From NCBI RefSeq assembly GCF_002869765.1, contig NZ_PNOR01000042.1, positions 1-29,886 of the forward strand: a DNA stretch of 29,886 nucleotides, read 5' to 3'. The stretch comes from Deinococcus planocerae (GTDB lineage Bacteria; Deinococcota; Deinococci; Deinococcales; Deinococcaceae). A model generated the notes under the pieces. The model saw nothing but the letters and a program-made list of their open reading frames with translations, was not told where the DNA came from and did not search any database. The position numbers and the translations under genes are program-made. Numbering within the stretch: position 1 is the stretch's first letter; every line of letters begins with the position of its first letter. Shown piece after piece: positions 11,110-22,113 of the stretch.

Positions 11110-12279
11110 TTACCAGACATACCGGGTGTCCCACGCCTCGCCCCGGCGCAGGGTCGGGGTGGGAAGGCCCGTCACGCGGTACCCGCCCTTGACGGCGGCG
11201 CGCACGAGGAGCCGGGGGTCGAGGTCCGGGTAGAGGCGGCGGGCGAACGCGACCTCCTCGCGCCCGTCGAGGCCCCCGCCGCTCGCCACCGAGTCCGTCC
11301 CCAGGGCCACCTCCACCCCCGCCGCCGCGAAGGCGACCCAGGGGAAGGTCCCGCACTCCAGGTGCGCGTTCGAGCGCGGGCAGGAGACGACCGGGCACCC
11401 GGCTCGGCTCACGCGGGCGATGTCGTCCGGCGTCACGTTCACCATGTGGACGAGGGTGGGCCGCCCCACCAGCGCCCCCAGTTCGTCGAGGTAACGCACG
11501 GGCGTGAGGTCGGGGGCCGGGTCGCGCCCAATGACCTCGGAGAAGGAGGCGGGGGAACGCAGGCGGCGCATGGACTCCCACAACGGTCCTGCCCCGGTGC
11601 GGAACAGCTCGACTTCGGAGGGATGTTCCGCCACGTGAATTTGCACGGGGAGCCCCTCCCCCGCCGCGTACTCGGTGAGCAGCCGCATCAGGCGGTGGCT
11701 GACCGTGAAGGGCGTGTGTGGCGAGAGGCCGACGCGCAGCCCGCCGGGCCGTTCGAGGCGGCGCCACCCCTCGACCCGCTCGCGCGCCTGCCGGAAGGTC
11801 TCGTCCGCCGTCTCGGGAAAGGGACCCAGAACCTCGAAGTACGCCACCCCGCGCAGGTCCTCCCGGGCGAGGAGGGCGGGCATGGCGTCCGGGGACCACA
11901 CGATGTCGCCCACCCCGCCGACCCCCAGCCGCGCGAGGGTGTCCGCCCCGGCCTCGGTTCCCGACATCCCACGTTTCGCGCTCTGGGCGACCACGACCTC
12001 GGGAATCCAGCGGAAGTAGGGCAGCGCGCGGAAGCTGTAGGCGCTCATGTCGAGGTGGGTGTGGGCGTTCACGGGGGGCGGCGCGATGACCTCTCCGGCC
12101 CGCCGCTCCCGCGCGTGAGGATAGCTCGCTCGCAGGGTGTCGGGGTGTCCGGTCGCCGCAATCACCCCGTTCGAGACCACCACCCCGCCCGGCGACTGCC
12201 CGCCGCCCACGCCCGTGAAGAGCACGTCGCAGGTGAGGAGTTCGGGGGTGTGGGGATCAGATGAGCTGGCGGAAGTCAT
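11110..12279 (-). CDS. COG0402 amidohydrolase, probable aminodeoxyfutalosine deaminase
   Basis: A metal-dependent hydrolase of 389 residues from the amidohydrolase superfamily. The beta-barrel metal ligands are all visible: NAHTHLD (strand 1), the His pair region QIHVAEHPSEVELF, LVHMVNVTPDD, and the catalytic Asp in ALGTDSVASGG. Automatic labels for such proteins are often chlorohydrolase or cytosine deaminase. The D. radiodurans COG0402 protein Dr0824 has been shown to deaminate 6-aminodeoxyfutalosine in the futalosine menaquinone pathway, and this gene may be its counterpart; that is inference from family and genus, not from local genes. The start is taken at ATG 12279 with a CACAAT box 7 bases upstream; ATG 12288 is in frame but would lie over the box. 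Confidence 0.8.
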   Translation of the reverse strand: MTSASSSDPHTPELLTCDVLFTGVGGGQSPGGVVVSNGVIAATGHPDTLRASYPHARERRAGEVIAPPPVNAHTHLDMSAYSFRALPYFRWIPEVVVAQSAKRGMSGTEAGADTLARLGVGGVGDIVWSPDAMPALLAREDLRGVAYFEVLGPFPETADETFRQARERVEGWRRLERPGGLRVGLSPHTPFTVSHRLMRLLTEYAAGEGLPVQIHVAEHPSEVELFRTGAGPLWESMRRLRSPASFSEVIGRDPAPDLTPVRYLDELGALVGRPTLVHMVNVTPDDIARVSRAGCPVVSCPRSNAHLECGTFPWVAFAAAGVEVALGTDSVASGGGLDGREEVAFARRLYPDLDPRLLVRAAVKGGYRVTGLPTPTLRRGEAWDTRYVW

Positions 12280-12345
12280 GCGGCCCATTGTGAGGGCGGG
12301 AGGGAAGGTCGGCGCCTCCCTCTCCCCGCCCCGCCCGGACGGCCC

Positions 12346-13080
12346 TCAGCTCAGCCTTTGAATCCGGCCCCGCAACTCGCGCGCCACCGCGTCCGGTCCC
12401 CCCGCGAGGAGGGACGCCGGGACGTGCCAGCGCCCCTTTTGCTCGAACTCGGAGGTGAAGAGGCTGCTCAGGCCGGTGGCGCGGCGGTCCACCTCCAGAA
12501 TCACGTCCAGACCGCCCGAGGCCGGGAACATCATCATCTCCAGTTCGGTGAGGTGGGACTGGCCATACGGGGGCCGGAAGCTGAGTTCCTGCACGATGCG
12601 CCCGTAGTGGTGCTCGACCTCGCTCGCCGCCAGCCGAAAGCCCAGGCGCTCCGCCGCCGTGATGACCACCTCCATCTCGCGGCTGGGCAGAATCTGGAGG
12701 TGGTCGGTGTCGCCGGGGTCCACCGCCCCCGCGACGTCGGCGTCGGTCGCCAGCCATACCGCCGTGCCCGGCAGGCTGAGCGGGGTGCCGGACGGCACGG
12801 TCAGCGAGAAGGGAAACTCGCGCGTCTCGCCGGGCTGGAGGTCGAAACCGGGCGTCACCGGCTGGCTGAACAGCCCGTGGGTGACGTAGCCGTCGTCGTG
12901 CTTGTAGCGGGTGGCGAGACCGAGGTTCACCCGCTCGACCCGCTGCGGGACGGCCCCGCCGCGCACGAGCACCACGCCGGTGATCGCCTCGCCGACCCGG
13001 ACCGCCGGATTGTGCACCCGCGCGTCCACCGTCGCCCCGCCCACGCCGACCGCCGCCATCATCTTCTTCAGGAAGCCCAT
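12346..13080 (-). CDS. Spo0M-like (SpoOM family) protein
   Basis: A 244-residue protein of arrestin-like fold. MGFLKKMMAAVGVGGATVDARV, the GEAITGVVLVRGG strand, FPFSLTVPSGTPLS and the closing FPASGGLDVILEVDRR match the sporulation-control Spo0M family, widespread also in non-sporulating bacteria. The biochemical role is unknown; a cytosolic scaffold is the usual suggestion. It has no signal peptide. ATG 13080 is preceded by AAGGG/CAGG-type ribosome-site sequence. It follows ppgK after 49 bases; a TAGCGT box at 13127-13132, starting in the ppgK TAG stop, could give it its own promoter. Confidence 0.87.
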   Translation of the reverse strand: MGFLKKMMAAVGVGGATVDARVHNPAVRVGEAITGVVLVRGGAVPQRVERVNLGLATRYKHDDGYVTHGLFSQPVTPGFDLQPGETREFPFSLTVPSGTPLSLPGTAVWLATDADVAGAVDPGDTDHLQILPSREMEVVITAAERLGFRLAASEVEHHYGRIVQELSFRPPYGQSHLTELEMMMFPASGGLDVILEVDRRATGLSSLFTSEFEQKGRWHVPASLLAGGPDAVARELRGRIQRLS

Positions 13081-13129
13081 ACGCCTGCCCTTACGGCGGA
13101 AGTGTGAGCGGGGTTCCCGAGTCCAGACG

Positions 13130-13906
13130 CTACGCCCCCGCGCCCTCCGACTGCCGCCCCGCCGCGCGCCGCTCGGCGATCATGGCGGCGCCGACGATGC
13201 CCGCCTCGTTCTGGAGGGCCGCCGGGACGAACTTGCTCCGGGTGAGGTGGATGTGCTCGCCCCACTTGTCGGCCTTCTTGCTGATGCCGCCCCCGATGAT
13301 GAAGAGGTCGGGGGAGAACAGCAGTTCGAGGTGCTGGAGGTACGTCGAGGCGCGCTTGGCCCAGCTCTTCCAGTTCAGGTCGTCGCGCTCGCGGGCGCGG
13401 TCGGAAGCCCACGTCTCGGCGTGCTTGTCCCCCTTGAGCCACAGGTGCCCGAGTTCGGTGTTCGGCACGAGCACCCCGTCGTGGATCAGCGCGCTGCCGA
13501 TCCCGGTGCCGAAGGTCAGGACCATGACCACGCCGGACACGCCCGCCCCCGCCCCGAAGCGGGCCTCGGCGAGCCCGGCGGCGTCGGCGTCGTTGATCAG
13601 GTGCACGTCGCGCCCGGTCGCCTCGGTAAAGAGGGCGTCGGCGTCGAGGCCGATCCAGCCCTTGTCCACGTTGGCGGCACTCAGCGTGCGCCCGTGCTGC
13701 ACGATCCCGGGAAAGGTGACCCCCACGGGTCCCTCGTGCCCGAAGTGCCGCACGAGCTGGGCCACCACGTCCTTGACGGCCTCGGGGCGCGCGCCCTCCG
13801 GGGTGGGGATGCGGTGGCGCTCGGCGAGCAGTTTCCCCGTCGCCGTGTCCACGGGTGCCCCCTTGATGCCGCTGCCGCCGATGTCGATGCCCAGGATCAC
13901 GCTCAT
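13130..13906 (-). CDS. ppgK: Polyphosphate glucokinase
   Basis: Phosphorylates glucose using inorganic polyphosphate (and usually ATP) in the cytosol. The protein has 258 residues, the size of strict PPGK enzymes and shorter than ROK-family ATP glucokinases. The first phosphate loop is [12 protein letters not shown], the catalytic Asp lies in [25 protein letters not shown] is the second phosphate segment, and [16 protein letters not shown] and [13 protein letters not shown] are PPGK-typical. The start is ATG 13906 with TACGCT ending 7 bases upstream (leaderless); a longer frame to 13969 is not supported. With the nearby amylosucrase it suggests use of sucrose- or glucan-derived sugar and of stored polyphosphate. 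Confidence 0.93.
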   Translation of the reverse strand: MSVILGIDIGGSGIKGAPVDTATGKLLAERHRIPTPEGARPEAVKDVVAQLVRHFGHEGPVGVTFPGIVQHGRTLSAANVDKGWIGLDADALFTEATGRDVHLINDADAAGLAEARFGAGAGVSGVVMVLTFGTGIGSALIHDGVLVPNTELGHLWLKGDKHAETWASDRARERDDLNWKSWAKRASTYLQHLELLFSPDLFIIGGGISKKADKWGEHIHLTRSKFVPAALQNEAGIVGAAMIAERRAAGRQSEGAGA

Positions 13907-13913
13907 GGGGTAC

Positions 13914-13919
13914 AGCGTA
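13914..13919 (-). promoter_or_regulatory. -10 box of ppgK (leaderless)
   Basis: TACGCT on the minus strand, 7 bases before ATG 13906. Confidence 0.55.
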
Positions 13920-13943
13920 AGGGAAGGCGGGCACCTGGGGCCA

Positions 13944-14780
13944 TTAGCTGAACCGTGGAGGTCTCGCAAAGACCCAGATTTCCCGCTTCTCGGGGAGTTC
14001 CCGGAACCCCTGCCGCACGTACAGGCGGCACGCGGCGTGGTTGTCGGCCCTCACCTGCAACGAGAGGCGCCTTGTTCCCGGGGGTTGACCCATGAGGAGG
14101 GCACGAAGGAGCCGGGTGCCCTCTCCCGTCCCGCGTGCTTCGGGGCGCACGGCGAGGGTCACCACCTCCCGCTCCCCCTCCCCCCGGCCCTCCACGTGGG
14201 CGGCGCCGACGACCCGCCCGTCCCGCCGGGTCAGGGTGAGTTCCCCCTGCGAGAACAGCGCCCGCAGCCTGTCCGGCGGGTAGGGCTTGAGGGTGGAGAG
14301 AACCTCGGCGGCGGCCTGGGCGTCCTCCGGGGAGAGCGGAGGACGCGGATGTTGGCCCCGGCCCTCCACCTCACGTTCGAGACGCAGATACTCGTGCACC
14401 TCGACCACTTCTAGGTGTCGATCCAACACCGTCCGCAAGGTGATGTCGTCCGGAGGTAGGTCGAAGCGCAGGCGTTCTCCGGAGATCGGGGGAACGGCAC
14501 CCACCAGCCCGCACAGCAGGGCTTCCCACACGTCCTCCCGGAACGGCCCGGGCGAAGCGTACAGTTCCGCGACCTGCACGCCCTTCCCCGCCGCAAAGAA
14601 GCGCAGGAAGCCCAGCGGTTCGGCATTCCCGACCCAGGCCGTGAGCCACCCCGGCGGCACCGGGTCGGGGAAGTATTCCCACTCGTCCGCCAGATCGAAG
14701 TCCGATCGCCCGAATGACGCGGCCAACAGCGGCTCTAGCACGCGGAGGTCGGCTCGGGTCCAGGGACGCACCTGAATCAT
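13944..14780 (-). CDS. GNAT-family N-acetyltransferase (double domain)
   Basis: A 278-residue acetyltransferase. The C-terminal half has a full acetyl-CoA binding pattern: [24 protein letters not shown] (strand 4, then the R/Q-x-x-G-x-G/A loop), then [21 protein letters not shown]. The N-terminal half ([22 protein letters not shown]) looks like a degenerate GNAT domain, so this is a tandem type. The substrate cannot be inferred. The start is taken at ATG 14780 (MIQVRPW); ATG 14789 (MDGMIQV) is equally possible, as neither has a clear ribosome site. It lies between rplT and ppgK; the rplT terminator stands just upstream, so it probably uses its own promoter, which was not identified. Confidence 0.86.
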   Translation of the reverse strand: MIQVRPWTRADLRVLEPLLAASFGRSDFDLADEWEYFPDPVPPGWLTAWVGNAEPLGFLRFFAAGKGVQVAELYASPGPFREDVWEALLCGLVGAVPPISGERLRFDLPPDDITLRTVLDRHLEVVEVHEYLRLEREVEGRGQHPRPPLSPEDAQAAAEVLSTLKPYPPDRLRALFSQGELTLTRRDGRVVGAAHVEGRGEGEREVVTLAVRPEARGTGEGTRLLRALLMGQPPGTRRLSLQVRADNHAACRLYVRQGFRELPEKREIWVFARPPRFS

Positions 14781-14832
14781 GCCGTCCATCTTCGCCGGTG
14801 AAGGGCCTGGGTGACTTCTGGTAGGGGGCAAA

Positions 14833-14863
14833 GAAAACCGCCCCCACGTGGGAGGCGGCTTCT
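14833..14863 (-). terminator. Intrinsic terminator of rpmI-rplT
   Basis: Hairpin with CCGCC (14838-14842) paired to GGCGG (14854-14858), an inner CCC/GGG and an ACGT loop. On the minus strand it is followed by TTTTCTTT. It lies 15 bases beyond the rplT stop. Confidence 0.85.
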
Positions 14864-14877
14864 TTGGAACGGCTCGC

Positions 14878-15237
<360 letters not shown>

Positions 15238-15240
15238 GGC

Positions 15241-15444
<204 letters not shown>

Positions 15445-15549
15445 ACTTGCTCCTGTAGCCCGGTCCCACTCCGGTTCGGAGGGTTCCGTCTGGGGGCTGG
15501 GGCCGTCTCTCGGTGGAGACCGTTGGCCGCCCCGTCCCACTTAGGCCAA
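15445..15549 (-). promoter_or_regulatory. Structured leader of rpmI-rplT, possible L20 autoregulation site
   Basis: About 105 bases between the predicted transcription start and the rpmI ATG. Small hairpins are visible on the minus strand: GTCTC...GAGAC and CTCCG-AAC-CGGAG, the latter just ahead of the Shine-Dalgarno. L20 operons in other phyla are controlled by L20 binding such leaders. No known L20 motif could be confirmed by eye. Confidence 0.35.
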
Positions 15550-15555
15550 GGGGAA

Positions 15556-15561
15556 ACTATA
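15556..15561 (-). promoter_or_regulatory. -10 box of rpmI-rplT
   Basis: TATAGT on the minus strand, about 112 bases before the rpmI ATG. Confidence 0.5.
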
Positions 15562-15600
15562 CGCGAAGGGGGCGGGAGGGGGCAAGGGGGACGCGGCCCC

Positions 15601-15788
15601 TCACCTCGGCGGTGTCGGCCCCTGCCCGCTCCTGCGGATGGCCGCCAGCAGACGTGTCACGGCCTGCGCGACGTTCGCCGCCTCCCGCCGCACCTCGGGG
15701 TCGCGGCTGAGTTGGGTCAGGCGTTCGGCGGCGTTGCGGGCCGCGTTCAGCAGGGTCTCGACGGGAATGCGGGTGCGGCGCGGGCGGG

Positions 15789-15792
<4 letters not shown>
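15601..15792 (-). CDS. Small helical protein coupled to amylosucrase
   Basis: A 63-residue protein of unknown function. After a basic start ([15 protein letters not shown]) it is one or two amphipathic helices rich in Ala, Arg and Leu ([30 protein letters not shown]), ending GQGPTPPR. It has no membrane segment. Its ATG overlaps the amylosucrase TGA as ATGA, with GGGAGG 8-9 bases upstream, so it is translationally coupled to that enzyme. Such coupling hints at a linked role, but nothing in the sequence defines it. It is the last gene before the divergently spaced ribosomal promoter. Confidence 0.7.
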
Positions 15793-17717
<1,925 letters not shown>

Positions 17718-17723
17718 CCGCCC

Positions 17724-17729
17724 AGCATA
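17724..17729 (-). promoter_or_regulatory. -10 box of amylosucrase (leaderless)
   Basis: TATGCT on the minus strand, 6 bases before GTG 17717. Confidence 0.6.
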
Positions 17730-17738
17730 CGCCGGGAG

Positions 17739-17752
17739 TGGGAACGGTTCCA
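17739..17752. promoter_or_regulatory. Palindromic operator at the amylosucrase promoter
   Basis: TGGGAACGGTTCCA: GGAAC-G-GTTCC core, 9 bases upstream of the -10 box, over the -35 position. It shares the GGAAC/GTTCC half-sites with the palindrome in front of the LacI-type gene at 7516-7529. Confidence 0.5.
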
Positions 17753-17757
17753 AAAGG

Positions 17758-17836
17758 GGCAGAAGGTCGAAGGCGGAAGGCTAACCCAGGGCGCCTTTGA
17801 CCTTTGCCTTCCGCCTTCTGCGCCTTTTTAAGAAGG
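17758..17836. repeat. Intergenic inverted repeat
   Basis: Perfect 13-base arms GAAGGCGGAAGGC (17769-17781) and its complement (17806-17818), separated by 24 bases. A further GCCTT/AAGGC hairpin lies next to the NADAR stop (about 17822-17837). The composition suggests a dispersed intergenic element. Confidence 0.55.
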
Positions 17837-17838
17837 CC

Positions 17839-18321
17839 CTATCCCCGCAACTCCGCCCGCACCTTTATAAGCGCACGGCCCAGCAGGTTTTCGCCCCAGG
17901 CGTGGCGGTGGGCCTCCGCTTCCTGTTCCGAGAAGCCGATGCCCCAGATGCGGTCGGTGGGCGAGGCTTCGACGAGCAGGGCGTCTCCGGTGCCCAGCAG
18001 GGCGGCGCGCAGCCTGTCGGCCTGCCCGAATTTCAGCCGGAGCATGTCGAGTGCCGCGCCGTACCGCTCACGCACCCACACGCCGTCATCGTAGGGGGTG
18101 ACGCGGCGGCCCAGCGCCTTGCATTCCGCCGGGGTGCGGGCGGCGAGGATGGCGGCGAGCCTTGCCTCATCGCCGAAGAGTCGGGCCTTGCGCGCCATCA
18201 GGTACTGCTCGGCCCAGCGGTAGGTCACGCCGTCTTCCACGAAGACGCTGGGGTGGCCCTATCCATCAGAAATAGTCGAGAAGGGGTGGGCGGTGCGGTA
18301 GAAGTACACGGTGTCCGGCAT
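17839..18321 (-). pseudogene. NADAR-family gene interrupted by an in-frame stop
   Basis: NADAR (YbiA-like) proteins cleave N-glycosidic bonds of ADP-ribose- or riboflavin-pathway intermediates. From ATG 18321 the frame reads MPDTVYFYRTAHPFS, as in the family, then six aberrant codons ending in TAG (18259-18261). It continues in the same frame with HPSVFVEDGVTYRWAEQYLM through KALGRRV and IWGIGFSEQEAEAH to TAG 17839. Family members have about two residues (NF-like) where seven codons now stand, so a roughly 15-base AT-richer insertion (about 18259-18276) brought in the stop. Translation could restart at GTG 18240 (133 aa), but that fragment would lack the conserved N-terminal strand. It is scored as a probable pseudogene. 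Confidence 0.72.
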
Positions 18322-18436
18322 GGGGAAAGGCTTCCAGGCCGGGGCGAAAAACGCATCTGCCAAGCGGGGTAGGCCAACGGGAAGAAGGCGGCGAGGTCTC
18401 CCCCACCGCCCTCCCCGTCCGGCTGCTCTTCCTGCC

Positions 18437-18721
18437 TTACTGCACCTGATCGCGGCTGACGTTGAGGTACACCGCCACATCGTCCATGCTCTCGACCTGC
18501 GAGAGGGGGACGTAGCGGTGCTCTCCCGTCGGGCTGTCGGTGCGGGTCAGCTTGAGCTGGTCACCCTCCATATGGTCCACCGTGCCGACGTGCTCGCCGT
18601 TCATGTCCTTGACCTGCATGTGCTCGCCCTGGCTTTCGAGGCGCTGGCGGAGGTCCTGCCTCACCCGGTCGTCGATCTGGTCGACGAGGTTCTGGTCGTT
18701 CTGTCCGTCGTTCTGGGTCAT
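18437..18721 (-). CDS. DUF2171-family protein
   Basis: A 94-residue acidic, soluble protein. The N-terminal third is polar and helical ([20 protein letters not shown]). Then comes a PRC-barrel-like beta domain, [22 protein letters not shown], then [20 protein letters not shown], the usual DUF2171 pattern. Function is unknown; relatives are common in Deinococcus and other stress-tolerant bacteria. ATG 18721 has TAGGCT ending 6 bases upstream (leaderless). It ends in TAA 115 bases before the broken NADAR gene on the same strand. Confidence 0.85.
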   Translation of the reverse strand: MTQNDGQNDQNLVDQIDDRVRQDLRQRLESQGEHMQVKDMNGEHVGTVDHMEGDQLKLTRTDSPTGEHRYVPLSQVESMDDVAVYLNVSRDQVQ

Positions 18722-18727
18722 GGGCGT

Positions 18728-18733
18728 AGCCTA
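18728..18733 (-). promoter_or_regulatory. -10 box of the DUF2171 gene (leaderless)
   Basis: TAGGCT on the minus strand, 6 bases before ATG 18721. Confidence 0.6.
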
Positions 18734-18751
18734 CGGGGGCCTCCCGGCGAA

Positions 18752-18805
18752 TCAGATGACAGTCAGGTACAGGAGGGCGTCACGGAATGTTGGTGGAATC
18801 TCCAT
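18752..18805 (-). CDS. Possible 17-codon ORF after the nucleotidyltransferase
   Basis: MEIPPTFRDALLYLTVI, ATG 18805 to TGA 18752. A GGAGG site (18810-18814) sits 4 bases upstream, near the end of the preceding gene. It is partly hydrophobic. It could be a coupled micropeptide or the remnant of a longer gene; composition alone cannot decide. Confidence 0.25.
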   Translation of the reverse strand: MEIPPTFRDALLYLTVI

Positions 18806-18814
18806 GTCGCCTCC

Positions 18815-19606
18815 TCAACCCACCTCCGCAGCCAGGTTCCGCACGGCGCCCACGTCCAGCGCCGTGAGTGCGGCGTTCACCCGACCCGCGAAGTTCGGGG
18901 GAGCCCCCGGCAACGCCCCCGCCAGCGCGACTGCCCCCTTCTCGTTCAGAATCCAGGCCCGCCCCCGCGCGCCAAGGGTTTGCACCATCGCCATGACGGC
19001 TTGATACAGGCACCCCTGCGCATAGTGCACGTCGCCGCGTTTCAGGCCCTTGGCCGCTCCGTCCAGCCAAAAGCCGGGTTGCCAGGCGTAGTGCTCTTCG
19101 AGGGCTTGAGCGAGGGACGCCGGGTAGCCTCCGAGCCGTGCCCGCAGCCGCTCCAACCTTCCTGAGGGGTCGTGGAGGATGAGGCCCGTCGCCAGTTCCG
19201 CCGCGTAATGGTGCCCGTGGATGCCGTGGGGGTGTCCGGGCTGGGCGTGCACGCTGACCCTTCCGGCCAGGGCGTCCCCCACACTCTTCTCCACCCGCCT
19301 CACTTCCCGGTAGATGAGGTCCACCCGCTGCCCCTCCACCGTCAACCACGCGCCGCCGTCCACCCACGGACCCCAGCCGCCGGGCGGGGTGGCCGAAGCG
19401 GAGCCCGACTCGTCGAGGTCGCGGCACAGGGCGCTGAGCGCGGCGAGGTCGAAGGGGTGCGCGGCGTCGTAGGCGAGGCCGAGGTCGAGGTCGGAGTCGG
19501 GGCGGGCGTTGCCGCGGGCGTGCGAACCGCCGAGGGAGACGGCGACGATGCCGGGAACCCGCGCGACTTGAGCGGCGATGGTGCGGGCGAGGTCGGGAAC
19601 GGTCAC
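18815..19606 (-). CDS. Nucleotidyltransferase-domain protein
   Basis: A 263-residue protein. The N-terminal domain has the pol-beta superfamily motif GGSHARGNARPDSDLDLG (GS, then DxD metal ligands), with a third acidic residue in RVDLIYREV. This is the minimal nucleotidyltransferase fold found in aminoglycoside nucleotidyltransferases, MNT-type antitoxins and tRNA enzymes. The C-terminal half is helical (LKRGDVHYAQGCLYQAVMAMVQTL), like HEPN/KNTase-C domains. The substrate is unknown, and no toxin partner is adjacent. The start is GTG 19606, with GATGAT 6 bases upstream, a near-consensus leaderless -10. The next gene upstream (VOC) ends 15 bases before it. Confidence 0.86.
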   Translation of the reverse strand: MTVPDLARTIAAQVARVPGIVAVSLGGSHARGNARPDSDLDLGLAYDAAHPFDLAALSALCRDLDESGSASATPPGGWGPWVDGGAWLTVEGQRVDLIYREVRRVEKSVGDALAGRVSVHAQPGHPHGIHGHHYAAELATGLILHDPSGRLERLRARLGGYPASLAQALEEHYAWQPGFWLDGAAKGLKRGDVHYAQGCLYQAVMAMVQTLGARGRAWILNEKGAVALAGALPGAPPNFAGRVNAALTALDVGAVRNLAAEVG

Positions 19607-19612
19607 GCCCCC

Positions 19613-19618
19613 ATCATC
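19613..19618 (-). promoter_or_regulatory. Possible -10 box of the nucleotidyltransferase gene
   Basis: GATGAT on the minus strand, 6 bases before GTG 19606. The first base departs from TANNNT. Confidence 0.35.
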
Positions 19619-19621
19619 GCC

Positions 19622-19966
19622 TCAAGCCACCTGCACCACGCAGAAGCGGTTGCCGTCGGGGTCGGCGAGCACCACGTAGTCGGCCTCCGGCTCGTAGCGC
19701 CAGTCCACGCGGGTGGCTCCCAGGGCCAGAAGCCGTTCCACTTCCGCCGCCTGATCCTCGGCGTAAAGGTCGAGGTGATGGCGCCGCGCCTTTTCGGAGT
19801 CCACGAGATCGAGGGCGAGCTGGACGCCCGGTCCTTCCCGGGGCACCAGAACGGCCCAGTCGTCGTCCGGTTCGTTGCGCAGCCGGTAGTCCAGCGCCCG
19901 CGTCCAGAACTCGATGGCCCTCGGCACGTCCCGCACGCCCCAGACGATGGAGCCGATTCTGAGCAT
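19622..19966 (-). CDS. VOC-family (glyoxalase/bleomycin-resistance fold) protein
   Basis: A 114-residue protein with paired beta-alpha-beta-beta-beta modules: IGSIVWGVRDVPRAIEFWTRALDY opens the first, and ADYVVLADPDGNRFCVVQV closes the second, the standard ending of the family. Members include glyoxalase I, dioxygenases and antibiotic-binding proteins; the specific role here is not readable. ATG 19966 has TAAGCT ending 6 bases upstream (leaderless). It is divergent from proS, with 91 bases between the starts, and is followed closely by the nucleotidyltransferase gene. Confidence 0.88.
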   Translation of the reverse strand: MLRIGSIVWGVRDVPRAIEFWTRALDYRLRNEPDDDWAVLVPREGPGVQLALDLVDSEKARRHHLDLYAEDQAAEVERLLALGATRVDWRYEPEADYVVLADPDGNRFCVVQVA

Positions 19967-19972
19967 GGGCGC

Positions 19973-19978
19973 AGCTTA
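19973..19978 (-). promoter_or_regulatory. -10 box of the VOC gene (leaderless)
   Basis: TAAGCT on the minus strand, 6 bases before ATG 19966. Confidence 0.6.
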
Positions 19979-20044
19979 ACAGCCCCGCCATTCGGCCTGC
20001 CCGGTGGGCCAGGCGGCGGATTCAGCCCGCCTCCCCCGCCCCGC

Positions 20045-20050
20045 TATGAT
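20045..20050 (+). promoter_or_regulatory. -10 box of proS (leaderless)
   Basis: TATGAT, 7 bases before ATG 20058. It contains upstream ATG codons (20046, 20049), so those are unlikely starts. Confidence 0.6.
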
Positions 20051-20057
20051 GGCCTTT

Positions 20058-21552
<1,495 letters not shown>

Positions 21553-21555
21553 GGA

Positions 21556-21617
21556 GCGGTCAGCCGTCAGCAGAAGGGCCATCCAATCTGCCGGAGGGCT
21601 CTTTTGCTGTCCTGAGC
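21556..21617 (+). terminator. Hairpin after proS, overlapping a repeat fragment
   Basis: A long imperfect stem: AGCAGAAGGGCC (about 21569-21580) can pair with GGCTCTTTTGCT (about 21598-21609) using two G-U pairs, so the T-run lies in the second arm. The first part (GTCAGCCGTCAGCAGA) resembles the repeat before hisD. It is probably a terminator for proS, but not a textbook one. Confidence 0.4.
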
Positions 21618-21624
21618 GGGCACC

Positions 21625-21630
21625 TAACCT
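21625..21630 (+). promoter_or_regulatory. -10 box of the GNAT gene at 21637 (leaderless)
   Basis: TAACCT, 6 bases before ATG 21637. Confidence 0.6.
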
Positions 21631-21636
21631 GACCCC

Positions 21637-22104
21637 ATGACGACCATCCGCCCCTTCACGCCCACCGACCGCGCGGCCTGCCTCGCCCTCTTCGACTCGA
21701 ACGTGCCGGAGTTCTTCCTGCCACCGGAGCGGGCGGAGTTCGAGCTGTGGTTGGACAAACCCTTCGATTCCGGCGAGTACGGTGAATACTTCGTGCTGGA
21801 GGACGAGGGCCGGGTCGTGGCCTGCGGCGGCGTGTGGCTCGACCCGCAGCACCCGGAACGCCCGGCGGGCTTCAGTTGGGGCATGGTCGCGCGGGACGCC
21901 CACCGGCGGGGACACGGCTCGGTGCTGCTGCGCTTCCGGCTGGAGCGGCTGCGGGAACTGGGGGCGCGGGAGGTCCACCTGGACACCAGCCAGCACACCG
22001 CACCCTTTTACGCCCGCTTCGGCTTCCGGGAGGTGCGGCGCGTGCCAGACGGATACGGGCCGGGCCTGGACCGGGTGGACATGGTGGCGGAGTCCAGCGG
22101 GTAG
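21637..22104 (+). CDS. GNAT-family N-acetyltransferase
   Basis: A single-domain acetyltransferase of 155 residues. TTIRPFTPTDRAACLALF is a typical first strand and helix. FSWGMVARDAHRRGHGSVLLRFRLERL carries the acetyl-CoA pyrophosphate loop (RRGHGS), and HTAPFYARFGFREVRR is the usual closing segment. The substrate is unknown; GNATs of this size modify amino acids, amines or protein N-termini. It is leaderless. Its stop TAG (22102-22104) is also the first half of the -10 box of the next gene, 9 bases before that gene's start. Confidence 0.9.
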   Translation: MTTIRPFTPTDRAACLALFDSNVPEFFLPPERAEFELWLDKPFDSGEYGEYFVLEDEGRVVACGGVWLDPQHPERPAGFSWGMVARDAHRRGHGSVLLRFRLERLRELGAREVHLDTSQHTAPFYARFGFREVRRVPDGYGPGLDRVDMVAESSG

Positions 22105-22107
22105 GGT
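22102..22107 (+). promoter_or_regulatory. -10 box of the methyltransferase gene, overlapping a stop codon
   Basis: TAGGGT, 6 bases before GTG 22114. Its first three bases are the TAG stop of the upstream acetyltransferase gene. Confidence 0.55.
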
Positions 22108-22113
22108 GAGTCC

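Noticed and set aside
18815..19606. MNT/HEPN-type toxin-antitoxin pair
   Set aside because: The nucleotidyltransferase is much longer than MNT antitoxins and no HEPN partner gene is adjacent; the neighbours are a VOC protein and a 17-codon frame.
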